From NCBI RefSeq assembly GCF_000621545.1, contig NZ_JHYA01000005.1:62001-126000 (forward strand): a DNA stretch of 64,000 bases. The letters are read 5' to 3'. A program made the position numbers and the translations under genes. Positions 30,809-40,215 of this stretch are shown one piece after another. Numbering within the stretch: the stretch's first letter is position 1; every line of letters begins with the position of its first letter. The stretch is from Anaerovibrio lipolyticus LB2005 (GTDB lineage: Bacteria > Bacillota > Negativicutes > Selenomonadales > Selenomonadaceae). A model generated the notes under the pieces. The model was not told the DNA's origin, made no database searches, and saw only the letters and a list, made by a program, of their open reading frames with translations.

Positions 30809-32140
30809 TTGACTTTAAATAGAGAAAAGAAATACTTAAAGATGCTGACATACGGCTGTCAGATGAACTTCAGCGATGCAGAGCGTATGGAGGGTGAGCT
30901 GGCCAAGCTGGGCTATGAGTCCATTGAGGATATGGAGCAGGCTGACCTTATTATGATAAATACCTGTGCAGTGCGTGAAAATGCTGAGGACAAGGTCTAT
31001 GGAAAAATCGGTGAGATTAAGAATCTCAAGCGGAAGAATCCTGACCTTATTTTTGGTATCACTGGCTGTATGGCACAGAAAGAAGGGGAGAAGCTGATTA
31101 AGCGGGCTCCCCATATTGATTTTGTGCTGGGTACCAATAAGATTCAGGAAGTGGTTTCCACTGTTTCCAAGCTGGAGCAGGCTCAGGAGAAGCATATTGT
31201 TGACACAGAAATCAATGAAAAAGATTTGCCTGAAGATATTTCCATTCACAGAAAGACAGCTCTATCGGCTTGGGTGCCAATTATGTACGGCTGCAATAAT
31301 TTCTGCACCTATTGTATCGTTCCTTATGTAAGGGGGCGGGAACGGAGCCGTATGCCTGAGGACATTGTTTCTGAGGTTCAGGAGGCTGTGAAGCAGGGCT
31401 ACAAGGAGGTTACTCTCCTTGGTCAAAATGTTAATTCCTATGGTAAGGACCACAAGAAGGCTACCTTTGCTGAGCTTCTTTCAATGGTGGACAAGGTGGA
31501 AGGTATTGAGCGGGTGCGCTATATGACTTCCCATCCAAAGGATTTAAGTGATGCAGTAATTGAGGTTATTAAAAATAGCCAACATATCTGCACTCATTTC
31601 CATTTGCCGGTGCAGCATGGCTCCAACAGAATATTGAAGGCTATGAATCGCGTTTATACTGTGGAGGCCTATAAGGAGCTTATTACCAAGATTCGAAATG
31701 CGGTACCGGATGCCACTATTACCACTGATATTATTGTGGGGTTCCCGGGAGAAACTGAGGATGATTTTCAGCAGCTTCTGGATTTAATGGCATGGGTTCG
31801 CTATGACCAGGCCTATACCTTCATTTATTCCAAGCGTTCCGGCACTCCGGCAGCAGAAATGGAAGAACAGGTGGATGAGGATGTGAAGCATGACCGTCTG
31901 AATCGCCTTATGGAGCTTCAGAATAAGATAAGTCTGGAGAAAAATCAGCAACTTCAGGACAAGGTGGTAAAGGTTATGGTGGAGGGGCCAAGCTCCAATG
32001 ATGACAAGGTTTGGTCCGGACGTACCTCCGGCAATAAGCTGGTGCTGTGGCCATATCAGGGCCATGAACAGCCTGGGGATTTGGTAGAGGTAAAGATTTG
32101 TCAGCCTCAGACCTGGGTGCTGAAGGGGGAACTGGCGTAA
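30809..32140 (+). CDS. miaB: tRNA-2-methylthio-N6-dimethylallyladenosine synthase MiaB
   Basis: A 443-residue methylthiotransferase that modifies A37 of tRNAs reading UNN codons. The N-terminal UPF0004 domain carries the three cluster cysteines (TYGCQMN, NTCAVREN, GCMAQ). The radical SAM domain has YGCNNFCTYCIVP (CxxxCxxC), and a C-terminal TRAM domain ends near WVLKGELA. The start is TTG at 30809, 9 bases after GAGAGGA; two earlier in-frame TTG codons lack a site. It heads the miaB-mutS-mutL order common in Firmicutes. Confidence 0.95.
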   Translation: MTLNREKKYLKMLTYGCQMNFSDAERMEGELAKLGYESIEDMEQADLIMINTCAVRENAEDKVYGKIGEIKNLKRKNPDLIFGITGCMAQKEGEKLIKRAPHIDFVLGTNKIQEVVSTVSKLEQAQEKHIVDTEINEKDLPEDISIHRKTALSAWVPIMYGCNNFCTYCIVPYVRGRERSRMPEDIVSEVQEAVKQGYKEVTLLGQNVNSYGKDHKKATFAELLSMVDKVEGIERVRYMTSHPKDLSDAVIEVIKNSQHICTHFHLPVQHGSNRILKAMNRVYTVEAYKELITKIRNAVPDATITTDIIVGFPGETEDDFQQLLDLMAWVRYDQAYTFIYSKRSGTPAAEMEEQVDEDVKHDRLNRLMELQNKISLEKNQQLQDKVVKVMVEGPSSNDDKVWSGRTSGNKLVLWPYQGHEQPGDLVEVKICQPQTWVLKGELA

Positions 32141-32206
32141 GCATAGCATGATGGCGTAAATCTGCCCATAGATAAAGTTGTTTAGTATAGAAGGAATGGT
32201 ATTTTC

Positions 32207-34804
32207 ATGGAAATGACACCAATGATGCAGCAATATATGGCCATAAAGGAGCAGCATCCCGATGAAATCCTGTTTTTTAGAATGGGAGATTTTTATGAGA
32301 TGTTTCTGGATGATGCGGTGACAGCCTCCCGCGAGCTGGGACTGACCCTTACCAGCCGCAGCGGTGATGTAAAGAAGAATCCCATGTGCGGTATTCCTTA
32401 TCATGCTGCTGAAAGCTATATTACAAAAATCGTAAATAAGGGCTATAAGGTGGCTATTGCTGAGCAGATTGGTGACCCAAAGGCCAAAGGACTTACAAAA
32501 CGCGAGGTCATTAAGGTCATTACTCCAGGTACCATTTTGGAGGAAAGTGCCCTTCAGTCTGCTAATAATAATTATATTGCTTTGGTTTATGAAGCTGACG
32601 AGGAGGTTGTACTGTCCGGGGCGGATATTTCCACCGGGGAGTGCTTCTATGGTGTTTATACTGGGGATGACCGCCTGCAAGCCCTTTATGATGAGCTGTA
32701 TCGTATCATGATGCCGGAGCTGATTATTTTGGGTGAGCCCTCCTTTCTAGGTGACTTAAAGGCCTTTATTGAAATGCGTATGGCAGCCTGTGCCTTCACC
32801 CGTATTGAGGCGCCTGTTAAAAATGTGGATGATTTGATTATTCAGCATTTTGATGTAAACAACCGACCTGCTGGACGTTCTGCCAGTGAAGCTGTGGCAA
32901 CTATGCTGGGTTATCTCCACGACACGGTGAGAACTGATCTTTCCCATTTGTCCCAGCTGACCAAGCTGGATTTTGCCAATAATCTGGTTATTGACACATA
33001 TACCCTGAGAAATCTGGAAATTACCCGCAATCTCCGTGATGGTGGCAAGAAGGATACCCTTCTTGATGTTCTGGATTTTACGGATACGGCCATGGGGACC
33101 CGTCTCCTAAAGAAGTGGCTGGAATATCCCCTGATAAACATCGGGCAGATTAACCAGCGTTTGGATGCTGTGGAAGAATTAGCCAATGATTTTATACTTC
33201 GTGGGGAGCTGAAGACTTCCACTAAGTCCATATATGATTTTGAGCGTTTGCTGACCCGTATTGAAGTGGGCTCAGCCAATGCCAGGGATATGGTAGCTCT
33301 TAGAACTTCATTTATGGCCCTTCCTGCCATAAAAAATCTCCTTGATGGCAGAAAATCCCAGCTTTTGCAGAAATGCCATGAGGGGATTCATCTTTATGAG
33401 GATTTTGTGGACCTTTTAAACAGGGCCATTGTGGATGCCCCAGGACTTACCATTCGTGATGGTGGCATTATCAAGGAAGGCTACAATGAGGAGCTGGACG
33501 AATACCGCAAAATTTCCCGTGACAGCAAGCAGCTATTGCAGGAGATGGAGGAAAAGGAAAAGGAAGCCACTGGTATACGCGCCCTGAAAATCGGCTACAA
33601 TAAGGTTTTTGGCTATTATATTGAGGTGCGTCACAGCGGAACTGAGCTGGTTCCGGATAACTATGTCCGTAAGCAGACCTTGGCCAATGCAGAGCGATAT
33701 ATTACCCAGGAGCTGAAGGAATTTGAGACTAAGATTCTTGGAGCTGAGGAAAAGATTGTAAACATTGAGTACAATCTTTTTATGGAAATTCGCGATACCA
33801 TTAAGGCAAAGCTGGGAGATATTCAGGAAACTGCCAAGCATATTGCGGTTCTTGATGTGCTTACGGGTCTTGCTGAGGCGGCCAGTGCTTATAACTATGT
33901 GCGGCCACAGCTTTTGAATAATGGTCAGATTGATATTAAGGACGGCCGTCATCCGCTGGTGGAGCGGATTTTAACAAGGGATTTGTTTGTTCCAAATGAT
34001 ACCCGTCTAAATCATACTGAATGTGAGATTATGCTGATTACCGGTCCTAATATGGCTGGTAAATCCACTTATATGCGCCAGACAGCGCTGCTTACCCTTA
34101 TGGCTCAGGTGGGCAGCTTTATTCCGGCACGGGAAGCCACCATTTCCCCTGTGGACAGAATATTTACCCGCATAGGTGCCAGTGATGATCTCGTAAGCGG
34201 TCAGAGTACCTTTATGGTGGAAATGAACGAGGTAGCTCAGATTCTCAAATATGCCACCCGTGATAGCCTTGTTATTCTGGATGAAATTGGCCGTGGTACC
34301 AGTACCTTTGACGGCATGAGTATTGCTAGGGCAGTAATCGAGCATATTCGTGAGCATATTCACTCCAAGACCCTATTTGCCACCCATTATCATGAGGTTA
34401 CGGACTTGGAGGATGATTTAATAAAGAATTACTGTATTGCCGTAAAGGAGAAGGGCAAGGACATTAGCTTCCTTCGCCGTATTATTCCGGGCTCTGCAGA
34501 TAAATCCTATGGTATTCACGTTGCCCGCCTGGCGGGACTTCCAAAGGCGGTAACTCAGCGGGCAGAAAAAATACTGGAGGCACTGGAGGCCGAGGGCTCT
34601 AAGGTTGAGGATATCCCATTAACCAAAAAACAGGAGAAAGCCAAAGCGGTGGCTGGATCCAATGATATGATGGCATCACTTTTCGGAAATTCCATCAGTG
34701 ATGAGCTGTTGGGCATGGATGTTATGACCATGACCCCAATAGAAGCAATGAATACCCTGTATCGCTTACAGCAGCAGGCAAAAGAGGAGGCGGGACGAGG
34801 ATGA
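32207..34804 (+). CDS. mutS: DNA mismatch repair protein MutS
   Basis: An 865-residue MutS. The mismatch-binding N-terminus holds FFRMGDFYEMF (the Phe-x-Glu mismatch wedge). Connector, core and clamp domains follow. The ATPase has Walker A GPNMAGKSTYMRQ near 613, Walker B SLVILDEIGRGTSTFDG, and the helix-turn-helix dimer end (AGLPKAVTQRAEKIL). It recognises mispairs and recruits MutL, encoded next with a 4-base overlap. Length and order are normal. AAGGA lies 11 bases before the ATG. Confidence 0.97.
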   Translation: MEMTPMMQQYMAIKEQHPDEILFFRMGDFYEMFLDDAVTASRELGLTLTSRSGDVKKNPMCGIPYHAAESYITKIVNKGYKVAIAEQIGDPKAKGLTKREVIKVITPGTILEESALQSANNNYIALVYEADEEVVLSGADISTGECFYGVYTGDDRLQALYDELYRIMMPELIILGEPSFLGDLKAFIEMRMAACAFTRIEAPVKNVDDLIIQHFDVNNRPAGRSASEAVATMLGYLHDTVRTDLSHLSQLTKLDFANNLVIDTYTLRNLEITRNLRDGGKKDTLLDVLDFTDTAMGTRLLKKWLEYPLINIGQINQRLDAVEELANDFILRGELKTSTKSIYDFERLLTRIEVGSANARDMVALRTSFMALPAIKNLLDGRKSQLLQKCHEGIHLYEDFVDLLNRAIVDAPGLTIRDGGIIKEGYNEELDEYRKISRDSKQLLQEMEEKEKEATGIRALKIGYNKVFGYYIEVRHSGTELVPDNYVRKQTLANAERYITQELKEFETKILGAEEKIVNIEYNLFMEIRDTIKAKLGDIQETAKHIAVLDVLTGLAEAASAYNYVRPQLLNNGQIDIKDGRHPLVERILTRDLFVPNDTRLNHTECEIMLITGPNMAGKSTYMRQTALLTLMAQVGSFIPAREATISPVDRIFTRIGASDDLVSGQSTFMVEMNEVAQILKYATRDSLVILDEIGRGTSTFDGMSIARAVIEHIREHIHSKTLFATHYHEVTDLEDDLIKNYCIAVKEKGKDISFLRRIIPGSADKSYGIHVARLAGLPKAVTQRAEKILEALEAEGSKVEDIPLTKKQEKAKAVAGSNDMMASLFGNSISDELLGMDVMTMTPIEAMNTLYRLQQQAKEEAGRG

Positions 34805-36807
34805 GTTTCGTACATGTTCTTGACGATAGCACTATCAATAAGATAGCGGCAGGTGAAGTGGTAGAACGACCAGCTTCAGTTATAAAGGAATTAATCGAAA
34901 ATGCCATGGATGCCAAGGCTGACCGCATTGAGGTGGAAATCATGGCGGGAGGTACCAGCTTTATGCGGGTATCGGATAATGGTATCGGCATGAGCATGGA
35001 AGACGCGAAGATGGCCATCCGACGTCATGCCACATCGAAAATCTTTAAGGTTGAGGACCTTATGGATATAGATACATTGGGCTTCCGTGGTGAGGCCCTT
35101 CCAAGTATTTCATCTGTGTCCCGTTTTACTTTGCAGACCCGTCAGGCGGGGGCAGAGCTGGGCACTGAGGTGAAGATTATCGGGGGCAAGGAGCCGGAAA
35201 TCGGTGAAACGGGATGCAGTCTGGGTACCACCATTCGGGTGGAGGATTTGTTTTTTAATACCCCTGCCCGTAAAAAGTTTATGAAAACCAATAACACCGA
35301 GGCCAGTAAGATAAATGAATTTATTATTAAACTGGCGATTTCCCGCCCTGATATTGCCTTTAAATTTATAAATAATAATAAAACCTCCGTGGTGACTCCG
35401 GGAAATGGAAATCTCCATGATACTCTTCGCAGTATTTACGGCGGTTCTGTAGGCGATGCCCTTTTGGGCATGGATTTTGCTGACGATGATATCACCATCA
35501 AGGGCTATATTTCCAAGCCATCCACCATCAGGAGCAACAGAAACTGGCAGACCTTTATTGTCAATGGACGTATAATTTCCAATAGGGCCATGTCAAAGGC
35601 TGTGGATAACGCCTATTCCTCCCTGATTCCTAAATCCGGCTATCCAATGGTGGCCCTTATTATGGATGTGGCATCCAATTCTATTGATGTAAATGTTCAC
35701 CCACAGAAAAGTGAGATTAAATTTGAGGACGAGGGCAGAATTTTTAAGGCTGTGTACAAGGCTGTGCTGGATGCGGTGCGCCCTCATGGCGAGGCACTTG
35801 GGAATATCGCTGCCCAGGTGGAGCGTCCCGAGAGGCATTTTACGGGAATTCCTGCTTCTATGAAGGAAGCAAAGCCTGTTATGGAGACCCTTATTGACGA
35901 AATGCACTTTGTACCGGCATCACAGCCAAGAGTAACCAGTGCAGCCAGTTCCATTAGTAATAGTAGCTATACTCCCTCAAGCATCCCATCTTCGGCTTAT
36001 CAGTATCGGGTGGAGCAGCAGGCCAAGACCTTACATGAGGTCCAGGAGGAATTATCCCAGCTGAAAGGTGAAAGATTGGTTTCTTCGGGTGGAACCATTG
36101 CAAATGGTGGCGAAACTTATATAAATGATACAGAGGCAATTGCCAGCCAATCAGAAAATACTGTTCTGGAAAATGATGTACTTATAGATAGGTCAACCGG
36201 GGAAATAATTGAAAAATCCGCGGGTATCAGTGCAACTCCAATGGTTCCTATCGGTCAGGTGGACAATACCTATATTATTGCCCAGGATGCAGATGGTCTT
36301 TATATCATTGACCAGCATGCTGCCCATGAGCGCATATTGTATGACCGTTTTGCGGCCATGACGGAGCGGATTCCATCACAGCAGCTTTTGGTGCATCTCA
36401 TATTGGATTTTAGTGAAAGGGAAGCCCAGCTTATTGAAAGTAATCTGGAGATGTTCCATAGCTTGGGCTTTGGCCTTGAACCAAGCGGGCCGGACCAGTA
36501 TCGACTCATGGAGATTCCAGCGGATATTCCTGTGGCTGAGGCAGAAAACACAATTAGGGAAATATTGGTTTCACTGGAGGATATGCACCAGCTTAGTGCG
36601 GCGGAGATTCGTCATGAGTGCCTTGCTATGACAGCCTGCAAGGCAGCCATAAAGGCGGGCTTTGAGCTTAATTTCCGCCAGATGGAAATTATTTTGGATG
36701 AGCTGAATAAAACCGCCATGCCATATACCTGCCCTCACGGCAGACCAACAATTTTGAAATTCAGCAGCGATGAGCTGGCCAAAATGTTTAAGCGTACAGG
36801 CTTTTGA
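34801..36807 (+). CDS. mutL: DNA mismatch repair protein MutL
   Basis: A 668-residue MutL. The N-terminal GHKL ATPase shows IAAGEVVERPASVIKELIENA-type sequence, DNGIGM and RGEALPSISSV. A Ser/Pro/Gln-rich linker covers about 360-475. The C-terminal domain carries the endonuclease motif DQHAAHERILYD, with Asp where the family usually has Glu as last residue, plus ACKAAIKAG and CPHGRP, so this is a nicking-type MutL. The ATG overlaps the mutS stop (ATGA), meaning coupled translation. Confidence 0.96.
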   Translation: MSFVHVLDDSTINKIAAGEVVERPASVIKELIENAMDAKADRIEVEIMAGGTSFMRVSDNGIGMSMEDAKMAIRRHATSKIFKVEDLMDIDTLGFRGEALPSISSVSRFTLQTRQAGAELGTEVKIIGGKEPEIGETGCSLGTTIRVEDLFFNTPARKKFMKTNNTEASKINEFIIKLAISRPDIAFKFINNNKTSVVTPGNGNLHDTLRSIYGGSVGDALLGMDFADDDITIKGYISKPSTIRSNRNWQTFIVNGRIISNRAMSKAVDNAYSSLIPKSGYPMVALIMDVASNSIDVNVHPQKSEIKFEDEGRIFKAVYKAVLDAVRPHGEALGNIAAQVERPERHFTGIPASMKEAKPVMETLIDEMHFVPASQPRVTSAASSISNSSYTPSSIPSSAYQYRVEQQAKTLHEVQEELSQLKGERLVSSGGTIANGGETYINDTEAIASQSENTVLENDVLIDRSTGEIIEKSAGISATPMVPIGQVDNTYIIAQDADGLYIIDQHAAHERILYDRFAAMTERIPSQQLLVHLILDFSEREAQLIESNLEMFHSLGFGLEPSGPDQYRLMEIPADIPVAEAENTIREILVSLEDMHQLSAAEIRHECLAMTACKAAIKAGFELNFRQMEIILDELNKTAMPYTCPHGRPTILKFSSDELAKMFKRTGF

Positions 36808-36834
36808 GCTGCACACATATATTTAGGAGAATTA

Positions 36835-37617
36835 ATGCTAAATACCATTGTCACGACGGACAGAAAAAATCATAAGGAAAGTATTGAGTTGGCAGCCTAT
36901 GCGGCGGAGAAGCTGGGGATTAAAAATGTTAAACGCAATCGGGCGGCCTTGCCTGAAATGCGTGAAGAATACGGTGTAGATAACATTTTGGTGGCTAAAA
37001 AGGGTAGCTTTGTTTTGGATACCCTTGACGGGGAGCTTTTTTTTCACCCTAATATGTCCCAGCTCCGAATAAAGAATATTCGTATGGGTGATGAGGATCA
37101 CATGGCAGCCGCCATGGATCTAAATGAAGGCATGAGCGTTTTGGATTGTACCCTGGGGTTTGGTGCTGATGCCATAGTGGCCAGCTTTGTTACGGGAGAA
37201 GGGGGCAGTGTCACTGGCTTGGAGTCTAGTCCCCTTATTGCCTTTGTTACAGGTGAAGGCATGAAGCATTTTCTCGCCACCAATTACGAGCTTCATAGTG
37301 CTATTAAGCGGGTAAACGTTATAAATGCTGATTATAATGATTATCTAAAGACTCTGCCCGATAGGTCCGTGGATGTTGTTTATTTTGATCCTATGTTTCG
37401 TCATCCATTAAAGGACAGCCATAATATAAATCCTATTCGTGCCGTGGCTGACCATCGGCCTTTGTCAATAGAGGCAGTAAATGAGGCCAAGCGGGTTGCA
37501 AGACATCGGGTGGTAATGAAGGAGAATAGCCGCAGCTTGGAGTTTGCCCGCCTGGGCTTCGATACCATTGTTGGAGGCAAGCACTCCAAGGTGCATTATG
37601 GCGTTATTAAACTGTAG
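36835..37617 (+). CDS. Class I SAM-dependent methyltransferase, RsmJ-like
   Basis: A 260-residue methyltransferase. The SAM-binding motif I is VLDCTLGFGADA, and the catalytic-type motif is VVYFDPMFRHPL, both as in RsmJ, which methylates G1516 of 16S rRNA in E. coli. The N-terminal part (residues 1-85) is unlike that enzyme and typical of the Firmicute branch. The substrate is therefore inferred as rRNA or another nucleic acid, not proven. AGGAGA precedes the ATG. It starts 27 bases after mutL and ends 14 bases before the JetA-like gene. Confidence 0.75.
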   Translation: MLNTIVTTDRKNHKESIELAAYAAEKLGIKNVKRNRAALPEMREEYGVDNILVAKKGSFVLDTLDGELFFHPNMSQLRIKNIRMGDEDHMAAAMDLNEGMSVLDCTLGFGADAIVASFVTGEGGSVTGLESSPLIAFVTGEGMKHFLATNYELHSAIKRVNVINADYNDYLKTLPDRSVDVVYFDPMFRHPLKDSHNINPIRAVADHRPLSIEAVNEAKRVARHRVVMKENSRSLEFARLGFDTIVGGKHSKVHYGVIKL

Positions 37618-37631
37618 GTGTAATTTATAAA

Positions 37632-39104
37632 ATGATGAATGATAATATACCTGACAATATGCAATACAGCTTTCTGGTGAAACTGCGAAATGAGCATCCG
37701 GCCTGGCGTCTGTTGGCCTCTGAGCAGTGCAGCTTCGTGGCGGCTTTCCTTTATCAGGAGTTTATGGTGAAGAATCAGAGAGCCGTGCCAGAGGACAGAT
37801 TGCTGGAGGATCTTAATAATTTTATATATGACCTTCACGATAATGCTGAGGCCCAGGGAATTATTCGCCCCGCCAAGGATTATCTCGCCTCGTGGACTGA
37901 CGGTCAGCACTCATGGCTCCGTAAATTTTTTGTGAAGAAGAACGAACCCTGCTATGATCTCACGGCAGATGCCCAGCGTGGCATTGAATGGCTGGCTGGT
38001 TTAAGGAAGCAGAGCTTTATTGGCACGGAATCCAGAGTTCGTCTGGTGTTTAACCTTATTCGGGAAATTGATGAGGAAAGCAATATAAGCGCCGAAAGCC
38101 GTATAGCCAGGCTTAAAGAGGAAAAGGAGGCTATTGAAAAGGAGATTTCCCGCCTGGAAAATGGTGGAGCTCCAAAGGTTTTAGATGAAGTTCAAATAAA
38201 GGAGAGATACATTCATGCTGCCGAAACCGCCAGAAGTATACTGGCGGATTTTCGTGAGGTGGAGGAAAATTTCCGTCAGCTGGAGCGTAGTCTTATGGAG
38301 CAGATAGTTACCTGGAAAAAGGGCAAGGGAGAGCTTTTGGAAAAGTTCTTTCAGGACAGGGACTATATACAACACTCAGAGCAGGGCAGGAGCTTTGGGG
38401 CTTTTTGGGACTATTTGATGAACCAGTCTTCCAGAGAAGAGTTGGATGAGGCTTTGGGAAGAATATTAAAAATCCAGGGCATTGAACAGGTGGAAAAGCA
38501 GTATGATATGCGTCATATCCGTCGTCAGTGGTCCGAGGCTGCCCGACAGGTTATGGACACCGTCAGCAATTTGTCCCGTCAGATTCGCCAATATGTGGAC
38601 GAAGGCTATCTGGAGCAGGAGCGTTACATTTATGAGATTATTAAACAGGTGGAGGATAAGGCAATTTCCATAAAGGATAATATTCCGAGAGATGCTGAGT
38701 TTGCCCAGATGGATCAGTCGGCCCCATTCTTTGATTTTATTATGGACAGACCACTTTTTGTGCCACCGAAAAAGCCTATTATTGAAAGCAGTGCCATTGA
38801 AAAGGGAAGTCATCAGGGCTCCGTGGAGGCACTTTTTAAACAGGTATATGTGGATCGAAAGGTGTTGGAGGAAAATATCGCTGATGTCCTGGGGGACAAG
38901 GAAAAGGTTTCTCTAAGCGAGATATTGGAAAAGCATCCGCTTACCAAGGGCCTTACAGAGCTTCTTAATTATCTGGTCATTGCCAGCAGTGACAGCCGTA
39001 GCTTTGTGGATGGTGAGCGTCAGCTTTTGGATATGGAAAATGTGAACGCTGTGGATATTCAGGTGGATATGGATAAGATTATTTTTTATAAAAAGGAGGG
39101 GTAA
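37632..39104 (+). CDS. jetA: Wadjet JetA-like / MukF-like kleisin subunit (DUF3375)
   Basis: A 490-residue DUF3375 protein, the kleisin (MukF/MksF-like) subunit of Wadjet-type condensins. The N-terminus YSFLVKLRNEHPAWRLLASE is the family hallmark. A winged-helix region follows, then long helices (about 150-380), including coiled coil around RLKEEKEAIEKEISRLE. A C-terminal part carries SLSEILEKHPLTKGLTELLNYL. The kleisin joins the heads of the SMC-like JetC and recruits JetB. The first ATG at 37632 is followed by another; the ribosome binding site is weak. It is 3 bases from jetB. Confidence 0.87.
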   Translation: MMNDNIPDNMQYSFLVKLRNEHPAWRLLASEQCSFVAAFLYQEFMVKNQRAVPEDRLLEDLNNFIYDLHDNAEAQGIIRPAKDYLASWTDGQHSWLRKFFVKKNEPCYDLTADAQRGIEWLAGLRKQSFIGTESRVRLVFNLIREIDEESNISAESRIARLKEEKEAIEKEISRLENGGAPKVLDEVQIKERYIHAAETARSILADFREVEENFRQLERSLMEQIVTWKKGKGELLEKFFQDRDYIQHSEQGRSFGAFWDYLMNQSSREELDEALGRILKIQGIEQVEKQYDMRHIRRQWSEAARQVMDTVSNLSRQIRQYVDEGYLEQERYIYEIIKQVEDKAISIKDNIPRDAEFAQMDQSAPFFDFIMDRPLFVPPKKPIIESSAIEKGSHQGSVEALFKQVYVDRKVLEENIADVLGDKEKVSLSEILEKHPLTKGLTELLNYLVIASSDSRSFVDGERQLLDMENVNAVDIQVDMDKIIFYKKEG

Positions 39105-39107
39105 GGG

Positions 39108-39725
39108 ATGGCAGATACTATGACTGAAGAAAAGGACATGAACTATTCCCGTGCCCTGATTACGATTTTAAAAGGCGTGGTGGATAAGCGCACCCAGCCG
39201 GATATATGGAATATCATTAAGGATAACCAGCCCCGCATGGAGGAATATGTAGCCCAGATTGGCTTACTTCTTTATGTGGACGATAATGCGGGATATGCCT
39301 ATGTGAAGCAAAATGATGATGAAAATTTACCACGGCTGGTACCACGTCATCAGCTTAGCTATGGCCTTAGTATATTGTTGGTACAGCTTCGCAAGAGCCT
39401 GGGGGATTTTGACGCCTCCAATGGTGACAGCATTCTTGTCCTTTCCCTTGAGGATATAAAGCTGAGGCTGAAGCCCTTTTATCCCGCCGCTACCAATGAA
39501 ACGAAGTTTGATAATGAGGTGAACCGCCACATCAAAAAGGCTGTGGAAATGGGCTTTTTGTCAGAGGTCTACGGTCAGGCGGATGCCTATGAGGTTAGGG
39601 AGCTCATAAGGAGCTTTGTAACCGCTGATTGGCTCCAGAAGTTTAATGAGCGGTTGCAGGACTATCTTGATTTCGGCAGCAGAAATGCTGAGGAACCATC
39701 TGAGGAAAATACCTTGGAATTTTAA
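39108..39725 (+). CDS. jetB: Wadjet JetB-like / MukE-like subunit (DUF4194)
   Basis: A 205-residue DUF4194 protein, the KITE (MukE/MksE-like) subunit that binds the kleisin. Recognised from ALITILKGVVDKRTQPDIWN, then ARLVPRHQLSYGLSILLVQLRKSL-type sequence and a winged-helix second half (NRHIKKAVEMGFLSEV, then YEVRELIRSFVTADWL). It begins 3 bases after jetA, with GGAGGGG in the end of that gene. Confidence 0.87.
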   Translation: MADTMTEEKDMNYSRALITILKGVVDKRTQPDIWNIIKDNQPRMEEYVAQIGLLLYVDDNAGYAYVKQNDDENLPRLVPRHQLSYGLSILLVQLRKSLGDFDASNGDSILVLSLEDIKLRLKPFYPAATNETKFDNEVNRHIKKAVEMGFLSEVYGQADAYEVRELIRSFVTADWLQKFNERLQDYLDFGSRNAEEPSEENTLEF

Positions 39726-39759
39726 ATGTTTAAAGTTATTATTTTTGGAGGTGCATAAT

Positions 39760-40203
39760 ATGTCACTTAAAGAACAGTTGGCAAATGATATGAAGGAAGC
39801 AATGAAGGCCAAGGAAAAGGAGCGCTTGGCAGTTATTCGCATGGTTAGAGGTGCCATTAAGCAGCAGGAAATTGACAACAAGGTAGAGCTGGACGATGAT
39901 GCTGTAATAGCCGTTATTAGCAAGGAAGTTAAGATGCGTAAGGACTCCATCGCAGATTTCGAAAAGGGCGGACGGGCTGATTTGGTAGCTCAGAATGAAG
40001 CCGAGATTGCTTTTCTGATGCCATATTTGCCACAGCAGTTATCTGAGGATGAGGTACGTGCCTTGGTGAAAGAGGCTGTGGAGCAGACTGGTGCTTCATC
40101 ACCAAAGGATATGGGCAAGGTAATGGGGGCACTTATGCCAAAGGTTAAAGGCCGTGCTGATGGAAAGATGGTCAATACATTAGTGAAGGAAGCCCTGAAT
40201 TAA
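39760..40203 (+). CDS. yqeY: GatB/YqeY domain protein
   Basis: A 147-residue YqeY protein. MSLKEQLANDMKEAMKAKEK is the usual start, followed by RLAVIRMVRGAIKQQEID, and the C-terminal helical domain with MPYLPQQLSEDEVRALVKEA and DMGKVMGALMPKVKGRADG. It resembles the C-terminal tRNA-interacting domain of GatB; the cellular role of the free form is not settled. The ATG at 39760 follows GGAGGTG. In many Firmicutes it lies near rpsU; here it sits between condensin genes. Confidence 0.94.
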   Translation: MSLKEQLANDMKEAMKAKEKERLAVIRMVRGAIKQQEIDNKVELDDDAVIAVISKEVKMRKDSIADFEKGGRADLVAQNEAEIAFLMPYLPQQLSEDEVRALVKEAVEQTGASSPKDMGKVMGALMPKVKGRADGKMVNTLVKEALN

Positions 40204-40215
40204 GCAGGTGATGGG

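Noticed and set aside
31784-32680. A 298-residue minus-strand frame across the miaB-mutS junction
   Set aside because: It spans two clear plus-strand genes and their spacer and reads as low-complexity His/Ile/Leu-rich sequence without motifs.
39646-39759. N-terminal extension of the YqeY frame up to 39646
   Set aside because: The extension overlaps jetB in another frame; the ATG at 39760 has a consensus GGAGGTG and gives the normal YqeY start.
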